Assembly (NCBI RefSeq): GCF_023638055.1
Contig: NZ_JAKRVY010000010.1
Coordinates: forward strand, 1-64,000
Direction of reading: 5' to 3'
Length of the DNA: 64,000 bases
Origin: Natranaeroarchaeum aerophilus
GTDB taxonomy: Archaea > Halobacteriota > Halobacteria > Halobacteriales > Natronoarchaeaceae
In this document: positions 1 to 8,160 of the stretch, piece after piece
How positions within the stretch are numbered: position 1 is the first letter of the stretch
How the letters are laid out: each line of letters opens with the position of its first letter
Program-made: the position numbers and the translations under genes
The notes under the pieces: model-generated
Told to the model about the DNA's origin: nothing
The model's database searches: none
The model's input: only the letters and a program-made list of their open reading frames with translations

Positions 1-205
1 GTAGGTTCCCTCGTGAAAAACATCCTGCACTCATGCCACCAACTACTGGTGCAATAAGTATCGTTAAAATTACTGATGAGTAAACAGTTACTACGATAGC
101 ACCGACCGTGAGTGAAACGAGAAAACCGAGTAGTATCCCAAAAATTGAAGAAAGCACCGTTAGAGTGGGTTCACCTGGTTTAATACCTTCCCAGCCATAT
201 GCCAT
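1..205 (-). CDS. Partial small membrane protein (C-terminus off the window)
   Basis: An open frame begins at an ATG (203-205) and runs off the left edge with 68 codons visible. It starts MAYGWEGIKPGEPTL and then has two hydrophobic segments (about residues 18-42 and 45-58) followed by a glycine-rich turn (VVGGMSAGCF). This two-helix hairpin with a GG-x-x-AG motif resembles small haloarchaeal membrane proteins of the DUF5518 type, which is only a resemblance. The surrounding DNA is more A/T-rich than most of the window, hinting at an accessory region. Confidence 0.5.
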   Translation of the reverse strand, partial: MAYGWEGIKPGEPTLTVLSSIFGILLGFLVSLTVGAIVVTVYSSVILTILIAPVVGGMSAGCFSRGNL

Positions 206-391
206 AATATACAATAAAACTCAGAATTAATGTAATTTGTGCAGTGATGTGCATATATTGTCATGCCCCTAGAATAAAGCGAGCCGTTGTGTTGCAGTGA
301 TGCTCTATATTGACCGACTTCAGTCCTGTACCGATTGATCGATGATTGCCTCCATAGACAGTCGGAGAATCCGTGAGATTGCTGTCCCGGG

Positions 392-808
392 CTAGCGTGT
401 ATCGAATGAATCGATTACGTCGCTCGTCGAATAGACGTCAACCAGCTCCTGCTCGTCGAAATCGGAATCGTCACTCCAGATGGCCGAATCACAGCCGATC
501 GCACACGTCAGATAAAGTGCGTCGTCAGGGTCGGTATCGCCGATTGCTTCGTCTGCTCTCTCGATAGCCGGATAGAACTCGCTGGCGGGCACAACATCGA
601 TGTACTGGAACAGAAGGTCGATGAACTGTGAGACTCGATCTGGTTCCATTCCGGACTTCTCGACGATCAGCTCCTGGTAGTTTTCGATCTCGTCGTGGAC
701 GAACGCGGGAGTCAGCAGGTCAGGTTCAAGCGTAACGATGAGCTCCCGCGTTTTCGAATCAGCGATGAGCGCGGAGATGACGACATTGGCGTCGATGACC
801 AGCTTCAT
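392..808 (-). CDS. PIN-domain ribonuclease, VapC-type toxin
   Basis: This 138-residue protein has the PIN fold's acidic pattern. D6 lies in the opening strand (LVIDANVV), E40 in FVHDE, D96 in DPDDALYL and D114/D116 in SDDSDFD, enough to coordinate the catalytic metal ions. PIN toxins of VapBC modules cleave RNA and are neutralised by a partner encoded just upstream. Here the partner frame ends 9 bp before this start, the normal antitoxin-toxin order. It may be an active toxin or a domesticated nuclease; all acidic positions appear present. Confidence 0.8.
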   Translation of the reverse strand: MKLVIDANVVISALIADSKTRELIVTLEPDLLTPAFVHDEIENYQELIVEKSGMEPDRVSQFIDLLFQYIDVVPASEFYPAIERADEAIGDTDPDDALYLTCAIGCDSAIWSDDSDFDEQELVDVYSTSDVIDSFDTR

Positions 809-817
809 TCGTCGTCT

Positions 818-1048
818 CTACGCTGATTCCTCGTCAACGCGCTTGCGCCCACTTTCGTTGATCTTTTGAGCGATTTCTTGCACATCGCTCTCGGTGAGGT
901 CGCTCTCGCTGGTGAGTTCGTCCATCACTTCCAGCGTGTCGACTTTCTCCTGGATAGCCTGCCGGGTGACCTCACTCCAGTTGATTTCCGGGTGGTTTTC
1001 CATGCGCTCTTTGAGGTCGTCGTCAACGTTGACGGTGATACTGGGCAT
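818..1048 (-). CDS. VapB-type antitoxin, ribbon-helix-helix-like
   Basis: The 76-residue protein opens with SITVNVDDDLKERM, the strand-helix pattern of a ribbon-helix-helix DNA-binding domain. INWSEVTRQAIQEKV follows as the second helix. The acidic C-terminal half (about residues 38-76) would be the toxin-binding tail. It is co-directional with and directly upstream of the PIN gene, so the pair probably forms one operon that represses itself through the ribbon-helix-helix domain. The antitoxin role is inferred from context and size. Confidence 0.75.
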   Translation of the reverse strand: MPSITVNVDDDLKERMENHPEINWSEVTRQAIQEKVDTLEVMDELTSESDLTESDVQEIAQKINESGRKRVDEESA

Positions 1049-1304
1049 ATAGACTCCTATGGGAACACAGATTACTGTGTCTTTCGGTGTATCTCAGACC
1101 CGCCGGTTTTCGGGGTTGTAATCACCATACAGCGGCGTGTCGGGATGCTGCCCGAACGAAATTCCGGTGCGTTCGTTCGATGGTCGCTCGGGCGTGTGGG
1201 TATCACGAGTGTCCGCGTCCGTCCAGGCGTGCCGACCCAGTTCGAGTACCTTTTGCGGTCGTTCTCGGCCGATCGATGACTGATCCCAGCGGAACTGTGA
1301 CATC

Positions 1305-2207
1305 CTACAGTGGATCCGAGAGGTACGCCTTCGGAATCGCGTTCCGGGCGGTGACCAGTGGATCGACGACTTGACTGATTTCGAGTCCACCAACGAGGCT
1401 GGAGAGCATGTACGCCTCGGTCGTCGAAAGGTCGTGTTCAGTGGCGAGTAGTTCGATCACGTCCCTGTTTGCGAGTTCGCAGGCGGTTTCAATCGTCTCC
1501 GCGCTCGCGATCGTCTTCCACGCCTCCGGCGTCTCGACAAGCGGGCGCTCCAGTTGGACATCGGTTTCGACCACGTCGACAGTCAGGTCGATCTCGGTGG
1601 CGACCTCGCTACCGGTGCCACACATCTCGCCGTCGGCCATCGCAGCCTTGCAGTCGCCCATCGCAAAGAGTGCACCCTCCTGAAAGACGGGAAAGTACGC
1701 AGTGTGTCCGGCTGTCATGTCGGTCGTATCGAGGTTCCCGCCGTGGTCGTGGGGAACGAGTGTGGTGTAGGACTCCTCTGCCGGGGCAACGCCGATCGTC
1801 CCGATCACCGGGTCGATCGGGACGTCAATACCCTCGAAGGACAGTCGCCCGTCCTCGATCGGCGTCATCCGGCTTTCGGGCGCTTCGATCCGCGGCTGTC
1901 CGTCGAGAAGGCCAAAGCCGTCGATCGTGATGACCCGCCCCGCGGGTTCGACGACGCGAATCTCCTCGATCTCGATTTCGAGCACATCACCTGGGCTTGC
2001 ACCGTCGACCGCGATCGGTCCCGTAGCGGCGTTGACCTCCTCGGGGATCTCCTCAATAACGTCGGAATCCGCCTGTACGGCACCATCGAGGCTATCCCGT
2101 GTTTCGATTGTCAGCTCTGTCCCCGGTTCGACGGTCGCGGTCGGGTCCATCTCCGGTGCAAACTCATAGATCGCACCCTGTTCGTGTGTTACTGACTCGC
2201 GTGACAT
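1305..2207 (-). CDS. Acetamidase/formamidase family protein
   Basis: The 300-residue protein matches the FmdA/AmdA amidohydrolase family, which releases ammonia from formamide or short amides in the cytoplasm. It shows the expected landmarks: N-terminal E(F)AP, the mid-protein GPIAVDGASPGDVLEIEI strand pair, a VPHDHGGNLDTTDMT segment with family-conserved H, N and D residues, and MGDCKAAMADGEMCGTG. I place the start at the ATG ending at 2207 (MSRESV) rather than seven codons upstream because homology begins there. The specific substrate cannot be told from sequence. It stands alone, with no amide or urea transport genes nearby. Confidence 0.87.
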   Translation of the reverse strand: MSRESVTHEQGAIYEFAPEMDPTATVEPGTELTIETRDSLDGAVQADSDVIEEIPEEVNAATGPIAVDGASPGDVLEIEIEEIRVVEPAGRVITIDGFGLLDGQPRIEAPESRMTPIEDGRLSFEGIDVPIDPVIGTIGVAPAEESYTTLVPHDHGGNLDTTDMTAGHTAYFPVFQEGALFAMGDCKAAMADGEMCGTGSEVATEIDLTVDVVETDVQLERPLVETPEAWKTIASAETIETACELANRDVIELLATEHDLSTTEAYMLSSLVGGLEISQVVDPLVTARNAIPKAYLSDPL

Positions 2208-2266
2208 GGTCGATACTGCGGAGCGCAATTACCTAAAACGTATGCCATATCACGGACGGATACCGA

Positions 2267-3451
2267 TCACCGGCCGAGCTCTATCACATCCGCCGCCCGA
2301 GCGTCGCGCTGGGCGCGTTCCAGGAGGTCGTCCGGCTCCAGTCGCTGAATCGCGTCGAGAGATCCGTGTGTTTCGGCCTGCTCTGGGGCAAAACGGTTAC
2401 AACCAGCCGAAATTGTCGCGGTATCAAACGTGTCGATCGCCCGGGCGCGCTCGACGATCTCCTCTTTGTCCACAGTCAGCAGGGGACGGTGAACCGGAAG
2501 GTCGACAGACTGGCTCGTCACGCCCATATTTGCGGTCGTCTGGCTCGACTTCTGGCCGATCGCTTCGCCGGTGACGATGCCCACTGCCCCGCCGTCTTTT
2601 GCGACGGTTTCCCCGACCTGATACATGTAGCGGCGAAAGGCGAGCATCCGCCCTTCCTCGATAGTCTCGGCGAGGTGAGCGACCGTCTCTCCAGCGTCGA
2701 CGATTCGGAGGTCAAACGAGTGGTCCGGCGCGTACTTCGCCAGGGTTCGTACCGATTCGATCGCTCGCTCCCGGTGATCGACGCCGCCGTAGTCACCGAG
2801 ATCGAGATAGACAGGGATGGTCGGAGCCCCACGGCGCATGACCTCGTAGGCGGCGACAGGTGAGTCGATGCCGCCGCTGACCAGCGTAATGAGTGGGTCC
2901 TGAGTGCCAATCGGGAGCCCACCCGGACCCTGGCGCTTTTCGATAAATACGAACGCCTCCGCTTTGCGACACTCGACGTAGAACGTCAGGTCGGGGTCGT
3001 CGAGGTCGACTTCGGGATCGAACCGCTCGGAGACGGCGTCCCAGATAGCGTTGCCGCCAAACTTGCCGATATCTTCGCTATCGAATGGCGTTGTATTCCC
3101 GGCGCGACGAGCCTCGATAGCGAAGCTGCCACCGGTGTAACACGCCGTTGCCGTCCGTACGAGCGCGGATTCGATCGCTGCCCGATCGGCGTCGACGACG
3201 AGCGCAGGGCTGGCAGAGACGACACCGAATACGTCGCTTGCAGCCGTTGTCGCCGCTTCGACGTCCTCCTCGGCGACATGGATCAGCGGACGGGTCCATC
3301 GGCGCTCGACATCGCCATCGACTCCACGGTCGGCCAGTACAGCCCGGACGTTCTCGACGAGCCGTCGCTCCATGGCGAGTTGCACCTGCCGACTCTTGGT
3401 GTTTACCTCGCCGTGACGGAGCAGTACGGTGTCCGCGCCCGGGGGATGCAT
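2267..3451 (-). CDS. thiI: tRNA 4-thiouridine synthase ThiI
   Basis: ThiI adenylates uridine-8 of tRNA for sulfur transfer to give s4U. The N-terminal part (about residues 1-165) is the NFLD/THUMP RNA-binding region. The PP-loop SGGIDSPVAAYEV marks the adenylation domain from about residue 190, followed by conserved GEAIGQKSSQTTANM and a late CNRF cysteine. No rhodanese domain is present, as in many archaeal forms. I chose the start at 3451 (MHPPGADTVLLRHGEV) because ThiI homology begins there; 38 more codons upstream are open but carry no family signal. Confidence 0.92.
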   Translation of the reverse strand: MHPPGADTVLLRHGEVNTKSRQVQLAMERRLVENVRAVLADRGVDGDVERRWTRPLIHVAEEDVEAATTAASDVFGVVSASPALVVDADRAAIESALVRTATACYTGGSFAIEARRAGNTTPFDSEDIGKFGGNAIWDAVSERFDPEVDLDDPDLTFYVECRKAEAFVFIEKRQGPGGLPIGTQDPLITLVSGGIDSPVAAYEVMRRGAPTIPVYLDLGDYGGVDHRERAIESVRTLAKYAPDHSFDLRIVDAGETVAHLAETIEEGRMLAFRRYMYQVGETVAKDGGAVGIVTGEAIGQKSSQTTANMGVTSQSVDLPVHRPLLTVDKEEIVERARAIDTFDTATISAGCNRFAPEQAETHGSLDAIQRLEPDDLLERAQRDARAADVIELGR

Positions 3452-3519
3452 GCTCCGGAATAGACTACAGCCGAATATACACCCTTTGAAGTCATCCAAA
3501 CGTGACGGTTCTCGGATTC

Positions 3520-3559
3520 TTAGGCTCACCAAAACCTTTTTAGATTTAGGCCCGCCTAA
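3520..3559 (+). promoter_or_regulatory. Paired DtxR/SirR-type operator flanking a TATA box
   Basis: TTAGGCCCGCCTAA (3546-3559) is a perfect inverted repeat (TTAGGC, 2-nt spacer, GCCTAA). A degenerate copy, TTAGGCTCACCAAA, lies 26 bp upstream (3520-3533). Between them is a T-rich TATA-like box (about 3536-3543) set 26-30 nt before the ATG at 3569. The motif matches the general form bound by DtxR/IdeR/SirR metal-dependent repressors. A regulator bound here would overlap both promoter recognition and the start site. The site is seen directly; metal regulation is inferred. Confidence 0.65.
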
Positions 3560-3568
3560 CAACACTCA

Positions 3569-3727
3569 ATGAGCGCCACGGTCAATCCCGACGAGAGCGA
3601 GTCGACGGATAACGAGGTTCCAACTGTCGCAGTCTGTGAGACTACTCCTGGACGCGTTGTCTTTACCGAAGATGGTAACAGCGACGGCTGGATCGCAACT
3701 GATCTGACGGTTTCCCTTTCTCGGTAG
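3569..3727 (+). CDS. Small haloarchaeal protein (52 aa) behind a metal-type operator
   Basis: This frame encodes 52 residues ending ...GWIATDLTVSLSR. It has the look of very small haloarchaeal proteins with an acidic N-terminus and a C-terminal 'W-x-x-S/T-D-x-x-V-x-L' tail (DUF7331-like; recalled, not checked). The start lies 10 nt after the palindromic operator and about 26-30 nt after the TATA-like box, consistent with a leaderless mRNA. The opposite strand is also open over this stretch, but its product has no recognisable features. Function unknown; iron or manganese response is suggested by the operator and by dpsA 175 bp downstream. Confidence 0.6.
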   Translation: MSATVNPDESESTDNEVPTVAVCETTPGRVVFTEDGNSDGWIATDLTVSLSR

Positions 3728-3832
3728 GACAGCACCACTTCGCCGCTTGCGTGATGTATAGCCAGTGGTGCGACCGCTTCGGAGGCAAGCCGGCCCATCT
3801 ACCAGTGGATTGACTGTGAGCGAACATTATTT

Positions 3833-3874
3833 TATGAATCTATAAAACTCTTTTAGAGAGTATGAATCTTTAAG
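3833..3874 (+). promoter_or_regulatory. dpsA promoter with direct and inverted repeats
   Basis: TATGAATCT occurs twice 28 bp apart (3833-3841 and 3861-3869). Between the copies lies the inverted repeat ACTCT-N5-AGAGT (3847-3861). The second copy runs into CTTTAAG (3868-3874), a plausible TATA box about 27-30 nt before the dpsA ATG at 3902. A second TATA-like string (CTATAAAAC) lies in the first copy. The layout suggests a dedicated regulator site on this promoter. Confidence 0.5.
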
Positions 3875-3901
3875 TGTGTAGCCGTCCAACGTGAAGATGT
3901 A

Positions 3902-4450
3902 ATGAGCTCACAGAAACACGCCCGTCAGCCCTTCGGAGACATCCACGAGAGCGAAGCCCTTCGGATTCCCGAAGACAAGGCCGAACAACTCGTCGAGGCG
4001 CTCAACACCGACCTCGCCGCGACATACGTCCTGTATCACCAGGTCAAAAAGCACCACTGGATCGTCGAAGGTGCGGAGTTCCGCGACCTCCACGTCTACC
4101 TCGGCGAAGTCGCGGCCGACCTCGAAGAGGGTGCTGACATCCTCGCAGAACGAGCGCAGGCGCTCGGCGGCGTCCCACTCTCCGGTGGTGCAAACTACGA
4201 GGAGCGCGCCCCAGTAACGCCTGAAGACAAGGACGTTTACGACATCCGAACGTCGCTCGAAAACGACCTCGAGATCTTCGGGGACATCACCGAGCAGCTC
4301 CGCGAGCACGAACAGCTAGCCCGCAACCTCGGAGACCCCGCCACTGCCGAACTCCTTCGGGGGATCCTGATCGACGTCGAAGAGCACGGCCACCACCTCG
4401 AACACTACCTCGAGGACGACACGCTGGTCACTGAGAACTCGATCGAGTAA
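3902..4450 (+). CDS. dpsA: DNA-protecting ferritin-like protein DpsA
   Basis: This 182-residue protein belongs to the Dps family: dodecameric cages that oxidise Fe(II) and shield DNA from peroxide damage. The four-helix ferritin core is visible, with the ferroxidase-type residues HHWIVEGAEFRDLHVYLGEVAADLEEGADI spread over about residues 49-80 (His, Asp and Glu) and a late EEHGHHLEHYLED helix. It closely resembles the known haloarchaeal DpsA in length and motifs. It starts a few bases after the expected transcription start and is followed by a hairpin terminator, so it is probably monocistronic. Confidence 0.95.
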   Translation: MSSQKHARQPFGDIHESEALRIPEDKAEQLVEALNTDLAATYVLYHQVKKHHWIVEGAEFRDLHVYLGEVAADLEEGADILAERAQALGGVPLSGGANYEERAPVTPEDKDVYDIRTSLENDLEIFGDITEQLREHEQLARNLGDPATAELLRGILIDVEEHGHHLEHYLEDDTLVTENSIE

Positions 4451-4494
4451 TCGATCCGCTGGTTCGGATCGATCGCCTGTTCTTGGCTTTTTGT
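4451..4494 (+). terminator. Hairpin plus T-tract after dpsA
   Basis: Directly after the dpsA stop, TCGATCCG (4451-4458) pairs with CGGATCGA (4465-4472) across a 6-nt loop. About 15 nt further on is a run of T residues (4488-4492). Archaeal termination depends mainly on the T-tract; the hairpin may instead stabilise the 3' end. Confidence 0.5.
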
Positions 4495-4590
4495 ATAACC
4501 GAAAAACATTACTGACGAACGCACGCAGTCGAACCGTGTACTATGGTGCTGTGTAAGCACCACGGTTCGCCCCCTCTATCGCAAGAGACT

Positions 4591-6555
4591 ATGAACTCCG
4601 AGAATACGGTTCTGTGCCTGTCCAGAGACGCCGATGTCGTCGAACGGTTCGCCAGTCCACTTCGCTGGTCGCATCCCCGGATATCCGTCCGTGCGACGAC
4701 CCGGCTGGACGAAGCGGTTGCCGAGATCAACTCCGGAACTATCGACTGTGTGATTGCCGACCAGATGACGATAGAAACGGAGTCCGAAGTGCTCGGAGCG
4801 ATCCGGGAGCAGTACCCGTCTGTACCGTTGCTAGTGGTTTCGTCTACCGATCTTGACGGTGACAGCACGGTCTCCGAAGTCGTCGATTTTCTCGACCTTG
4901 ACGAGGAAAGCGACAAGACAGCCCTCGGCGGGTGGGTTGCAAATGCGGTCGTTCGTGGCTCCGGTTCTGCCGCGCGCCCGGTGGGCACCTCCCCCGAGGA
5001 CATGGTCCACGACATCAAGCGGCTGCTCGTGGATGCGAGTTCGCCAATGGATATCGAACATGCCGTCTGCAACCAGCTCACTGACGGCGGCAGGTACACA
5101 TTCGCGTGGGTCGGCGAATACGATGCGGGAGAGCGACAGGTCGTCCCCTGGGTAATGAGCACTGCGCCGGATGGATGGCCAACATCTCGGACGTTCGGCG
5201 TCGGCCCGAACGCCCCGGATAACGTACTCAATGAACTCCTCCGGAGACGAAAGTCCCAGATCGTCACTGATATCGACTCCTATCCTGCCAGCCTCCCGTG
5301 GCGCTCGGCGGCTCTGGAACAGGACTGTCGCGCCGCTGCGTTCTTCCCGCTGGTCGAGAACGACGACTTGCACGGTGTGCTCGGGGTCTATACCGATTCC
5401 AGCGACGGTTTTACCGACATCGAGCTAGACGTCCTCGAAGAGATCGCCGGGACGACCGCCCACGTTCTCGATTCGATTGCTGTCCGGGGGGAGATCGACC
5501 AGCAAGAGCGAGTGCTAGAACGATACGAGCGACTGGTCGAAACCGTCGGGGACGGGATGTACGCGCTCGATGCCGGGGGACACTTCATGACGGTCAACAA
5601 CGGCCTGCTGGAGATGACGGGGTACTCTCGCGAGGGATTGCTCGGCGAACACGTCTCGATACTGCTGGACGACGACGACATCGAACGCCGCCGCAAGACG
5701 ATCGACCGTCTCGAGGGGACCCACGATCAGGAGAAAGAAGCAATCGAGATCACGATCAACTGCAAGGACGGAACGACCGTTCCCTGCGAGAATCAGATCG
5801 CACTATTACCCCGTGGCGACTCTCACCGGGGCACTGTGGGTGTGCTCCGGGATATTACCGAACGTAAAAAGCGCGAACGGGAACTAGAGCGACAGAACGA
5901 ACGGCTCGAAGCGTTCGCAAGTATCGTCAGCCATGACCTCCGCAATCCCCTCTCCGTTGCCCAGGGCTACGTTGACCTCGCGACAGAGCAGGTCGGCGAA
6001 CTGGAATCACTCGACAACGTCCGTGCAGGACTTGATCGGATGGAAGATATCATCGGCGACGTACTCGCACTGGCTCGGCACGGACAGACCGTGACCGAGA
6101 CCGAACAGCTCCAGCTCGACGATGTCGCCAGCGACGCCTGGTCGAACGTCACGACAGAGCAGGCGCGGATCGAAATCGAAACGTCCGAACCGATCGCGGC
6201 CGACCGGTCACGACTCCTTCGATCGTTCGAGAACCTGTTCCGGAACAGTATCCAGCACGGGCGAGCGGACGTCACGATCCGTGTCGGCATGCTCTCCGAT
6301 GTTGGTGGGAGCGTCTCCGGTGATTCCGGTCGATCAGCCGGGTTTTACGTCGAGGACGATGGGCCTGGGATGCCCGAAGAGATCCGAGAGAACGCTTTCG
6401 ACTCGTCGTTTACGACATCCGACGAGGGGCTCGGAATCGGTCTGTGGGTTGTCAAGGAGGTCGCGTCCGCACACGGCTGGACGGTGAGCGTCGCCGAAAG
6501 CGACAGTGGCGGGGCACGCTTCGAGTTCCGGGACGTACGAGCACATCCCGAGTGA
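4591..6555 (+). CDS. Sensor histidine kinase (receiver-like, GAF, PAS, HisKA, HATPase)
   Basis: This soluble kinase has an N-terminal receiver-like domain (about residues 1-125, with CVIADQMT at the usual phospho-Asp strand). A GAF domain follows (about 150-320), then one PAS domain (about 330-440). The dimerisation helix carries the phosphorylatable His448 in IVSHDLRNPLSVAQGY. The C-terminal ATPase has an N-box (NLFRNSIQH), DDGPGMP and GLGIGLWVV. No membrane segment is seen, so the signal is cytoplasmic, probably a small ligand or redox change sensed by GAF/PAS. I use the ATG at 4591; another ATG 16 codons upstream is possible. Confidence 0.85.
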   Translation: MNSENTVLCLSRDADVVERFASPLRWSHPRISVRATTRLDEAVAEINSGTIDCVIADQMTIETESEVLGAIREQYPSVPLLVVSSTDLDGDSTVSEVVDFLDLDEESDKTALGGWVANAVVRGSGSAARPVGTSPEDMVHDIKRLLVDASSPMDIEHAVCNQLTDGGRYTFAWVGEYDAGERQVVPWVMSTAPDGWPTSRTFGVGPNAPDNVLNELLRRRKSQIVTDIDSYPASLPWRSAALEQDCRAAAFFPLVENDDLHGVLGVYTDSSDGFTDIELDVLEEIAGTTAHVLDSIAVRGEIDQQERVLERYERLVETVGDGMYALDAGGHFMTVNNGLLEMTGYSREGLLGEHVSILLDDDDIERRRKTIDRLEGTHDQEKEAIEITINCKDGTTVPCENQIALLPRGDSHRGTVGVLRDITERKKRERELERQNERLEAFASIVSHDLRNPLSVAQGYVDLATEQVGELESLDNVRAGLDRMEDIIGDVLALARHGQTVTETEQLQLDDVASDAWSNVTTEQARIEIETSEPIAADRSRLLRSFENLFRNSIQHGRADVTIRVGMLSDVGGSVSGDSGRSAGFYVEDDGPGMPEEIRENAFDSSFTTSDEGLGIGLWVVKEVASAHGWTVSVAESDSGGARFEFRDVRAHPE

Positions 6556-6608
6556 GTGCCGGAATCAGCCCCCACAGTTGCATCGTGAAAGCTAGTTCGT
6601 CAAAGAAC

Positions 6609-6750
6609 GTGAACTACCCCACCCTACTCAGCCGATGGCACGGTTTCGTTGAGGGTGGGGCTTCCTGTTTCTACGACGCGCTTTACATCCACAACGTCGG
6701 AAGACCCCGACGACGTGAACATAGGGAGCGCAGTCTCCACAGGCGTACCT
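6609..6750 (-). ncRNA. Probable omega-RNA (sense-overlapping RNA) at the tnpB 3' end
   Basis: The tnpB stop lies within a perfect 9-bp stem, CCCCACCCT (6617-6625) with AGGGTGGGG (6652-6660), enclosing a 26-nt loop with a smaller CCG/CGG hairpin. TnpB guide RNAs derive from the 3' part of the tnpB transcript and end at the right end, followed by a guide copied from flanking DNA. Such sense-overlapping RNAs have been described at IS1341-type genes of Halobacterium. The predicted guide would begin at 6608 and read downward on the minus strand. The RNA 5' end is a guess. Confidence 0.5.
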
Positions 6751-7877
6751 TCGGACTGCCCCAGTCCTAGCTCCTCGAAACCCCGAGAGAGAATATTAAT
6801 TGCGGCATTTGCGTCTCTATCCATTTCAAAACCACATGCAGGACACGAGTGTTCTCGCACCCAGAGCGGTTTGTCTGATTCGACACCACACGATGCACAC
6901 TCCTTGGTCGTGCCTGCTGGCTCAACCTCGGCAAAGTGTGTCCCTTCACGCTTGCACTTGTACTCAAGCATCGTGGTGAACGTGTCCCACGATGCCGAAG
7001 CAGTGTTTTGACTGTTGCCAGCCGACTCCAGCATCGATTTCACATTCAACTCCTCAACAGTTACCAAATCGTACTCAGTGGCGTAGTAATTCGAGAGTTT
7101 ATGTAGGACATCATGGCGTTTTCGCCTGACTTGCTGGTGGCACTCGGCTACTTTGAGTCGTTGTTTCTCCCAGTTGTTTGACCCAGTTTGCTTCCGAGAA
7201 AGAGACCGCTGTTCGCGCCTGAGACGCTCTTGTTCGTTTCTCAGTCCTAGCGATCCAACAGCACGCCCATCCGTATCGTGGGCGTACTTGAGGATCCCTA
7301 CGTCGATTCCAACGCAACGGTCAGGGTCTTTCGGTTTTGCTGGCGTCTCTTTTCCTTCGACAGCGAAAGAAGCGTACCACTCGCCAGTACGCTCTTTCTT
7401 GATAACGACCTCTTTGACGGTGACATCATCTGGAATTTTACGGTGGTACGTAATTGGAATATCTGCGAGTTTCGAGAGGGAGAGGACAGTCTGGCCGTTC
7501 TTCTTGTCGAACTCGAAGCCGGACTGTACATATTTGAAACTCCGAAACTCGTCAGGAGCCTTCCAGTTGAGACTCCCGACGTCATGGCCGTTCTTTTTGA
7601 GTGCTGAAAGTGCTTTGATGCTGTCTTCGATTCGCATGACAGCGGCTTGAGACACAGTGGAATATATATCGTTGAGTGCATTCCACCAGTCTTTGAGGTC
7701 GGGTAGTTGGTCTCGAACTTGACGCACTCGCTGGTTGAGCGCCCCTGCTGATTTGGGTATTTGCTTGAACTCGTTGAGTGCATGGTTGTAGAGTTGCCGA
7801 CAGGTATCGCGGTGATAGTCCAGTGTCTCACGCTGGGCTTCAGTCGGATGCAGTCGATACCTGTAGGCGTAGTGCAT
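6624..7877 (-). CDS. tnpB: RNA-guided nuclease TnpB (IS200/IS605 family)
   Basis: TnpB is the transposon-encoded ancestor of Cas12: an RNA-guided endonuclease that cuts empty donor sites and so favours element retention. All RuvC acids are present: D192 (GIDVGILKYA), E275 (VTVEELNVK) and D355 (DRDANAAINIL). The zinc finger is intact (C327, C330, C345, C348). Its 417 residues are full length and no frameshift is visible, so the protein may be active. It begins 3 nt after the stop of the small accessory ORF and its 3' end overlaps the omega-RNA structure. Confidence 0.93.
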   Translation of the reverse strand: MHYAYRYRLHPTEAQRETLDYHRDTCRQLYNHALNEFKQIPKSAGALNQRVRQVRDQLPDLKDWWNALNDIYSTVSQAAVMRIEDSIKALSALKKNGHDVGSLNWKAPDEFRSFKYVQSGFEFDKKNGQTVLSLSKLADIPITYHRKIPDDVTVKEVVIKKERTGEWYASFAVEGKETPAKPKDPDRCVGIDVGILKYAHDTDGRAVGSLGLRNEQERLRREQRSLSRKQTGSNNWEKQRLKVAECHQQVRRKRHDVLHKLSNYYATEYDLVTVEELNVKSMLESAGNSQNTASASWDTFTTMLEYKCKREGTHFAEVEPAGTTKECASCGVESDKPLWVREHSCPACGFEMDRDANAAINILSRGFEELGLGQSEGTPVETALPMFTSSGSSDVVDVKRVVETGSPTLNETVPSAE

Positions 7878-7880
7878 TGG

Positions 7881-8027
7881 TTACTCGTTGGGTTCAGATG
7901 TTCTGACGATTTTCACGTCTGCACCACGCCAATCTTTGGGAACGAGGATATGTGCACCGTTGCCAGTCGCCTTCACATCACCTTCTAGTACTTCATGGCC
8001 TTCGATTTCGTATCTATCTATCACCAT
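7881..8027 (-). CDS. DUF2080-like small transposon-encoded protein
   Basis: A 48-codon frame (MVIDRYEIEGHEVLEGDV... ending VKIVRTSEPNE) lies immediately upstream of tnpB with a 3-nt gap. Its AbrB-like pattern (GNGAHILVPKDWRGADVKIV) matches the small DUF2080 proteins often found ahead of tnpB in haloarchaeal IS1341-type elements. The likely role is DNA binding or regulation of the element; this is inferred. Because it is so short it is easily missed in annotation. Confidence 0.8.
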   Translation of the reverse strand: MVIDRYEIEGHEVLEGDVKATGNGAHILVPKDWRGADVKIVRTSEPNE

Positions 8028-8160
8028 AGTTTAAACATTATATCAACATAAAGGTGGCATTTTTTCGACCTGGTAGTGAGAAACAGTTGGTGTTATATAG
8101 ATGATGACGGCACTGTATCACCGGCCTAATCGCTCGCACCTTGAGGACTGGGGGTAGTGC

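Larger units (their letters stand above)
6609..8030 (-). mobile_element. IS200/IS605-group element of IS1341 type (tnpB without tnpA)
   Basis: The segment contains tnpB, a 48-codon accessory ORF just upstream, and a conserved right-end hairpin overlapping the tnpB stop. No TnpA (Y1 transposase) gene is present, so movement would need TnpA in trans. These elements lack terminal inverted repeats, so exact ends cannot be fixed. The right boundary is set at the conserved GTAGTTCAC (minus strand) after the hairpin. The left boundary is arbitrary, just upstream of the accessory ORF. Confidence 0.7.

Noticed and set aside
1230-1262. tRNA-like T-arm sequence near TTCGAGTACC
   Set aside because: The flanking bases do not pair into T, anticodon or acceptor stems.
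1094-1393. 99-codon minus-strand frame between the VapB-type gene and the formamidase
   Set aside because: It overlaps the 3' end of the formamidase gene, has irregular composition and no motif; I see nothing convincing in 1049-1304.
3556-3798. 80-codon minus-strand frame opposite the 52-aa gene
   Set aside because: Its start would lie outside any promoter, while the plus frame sits behind a well-placed operator and TATA box.
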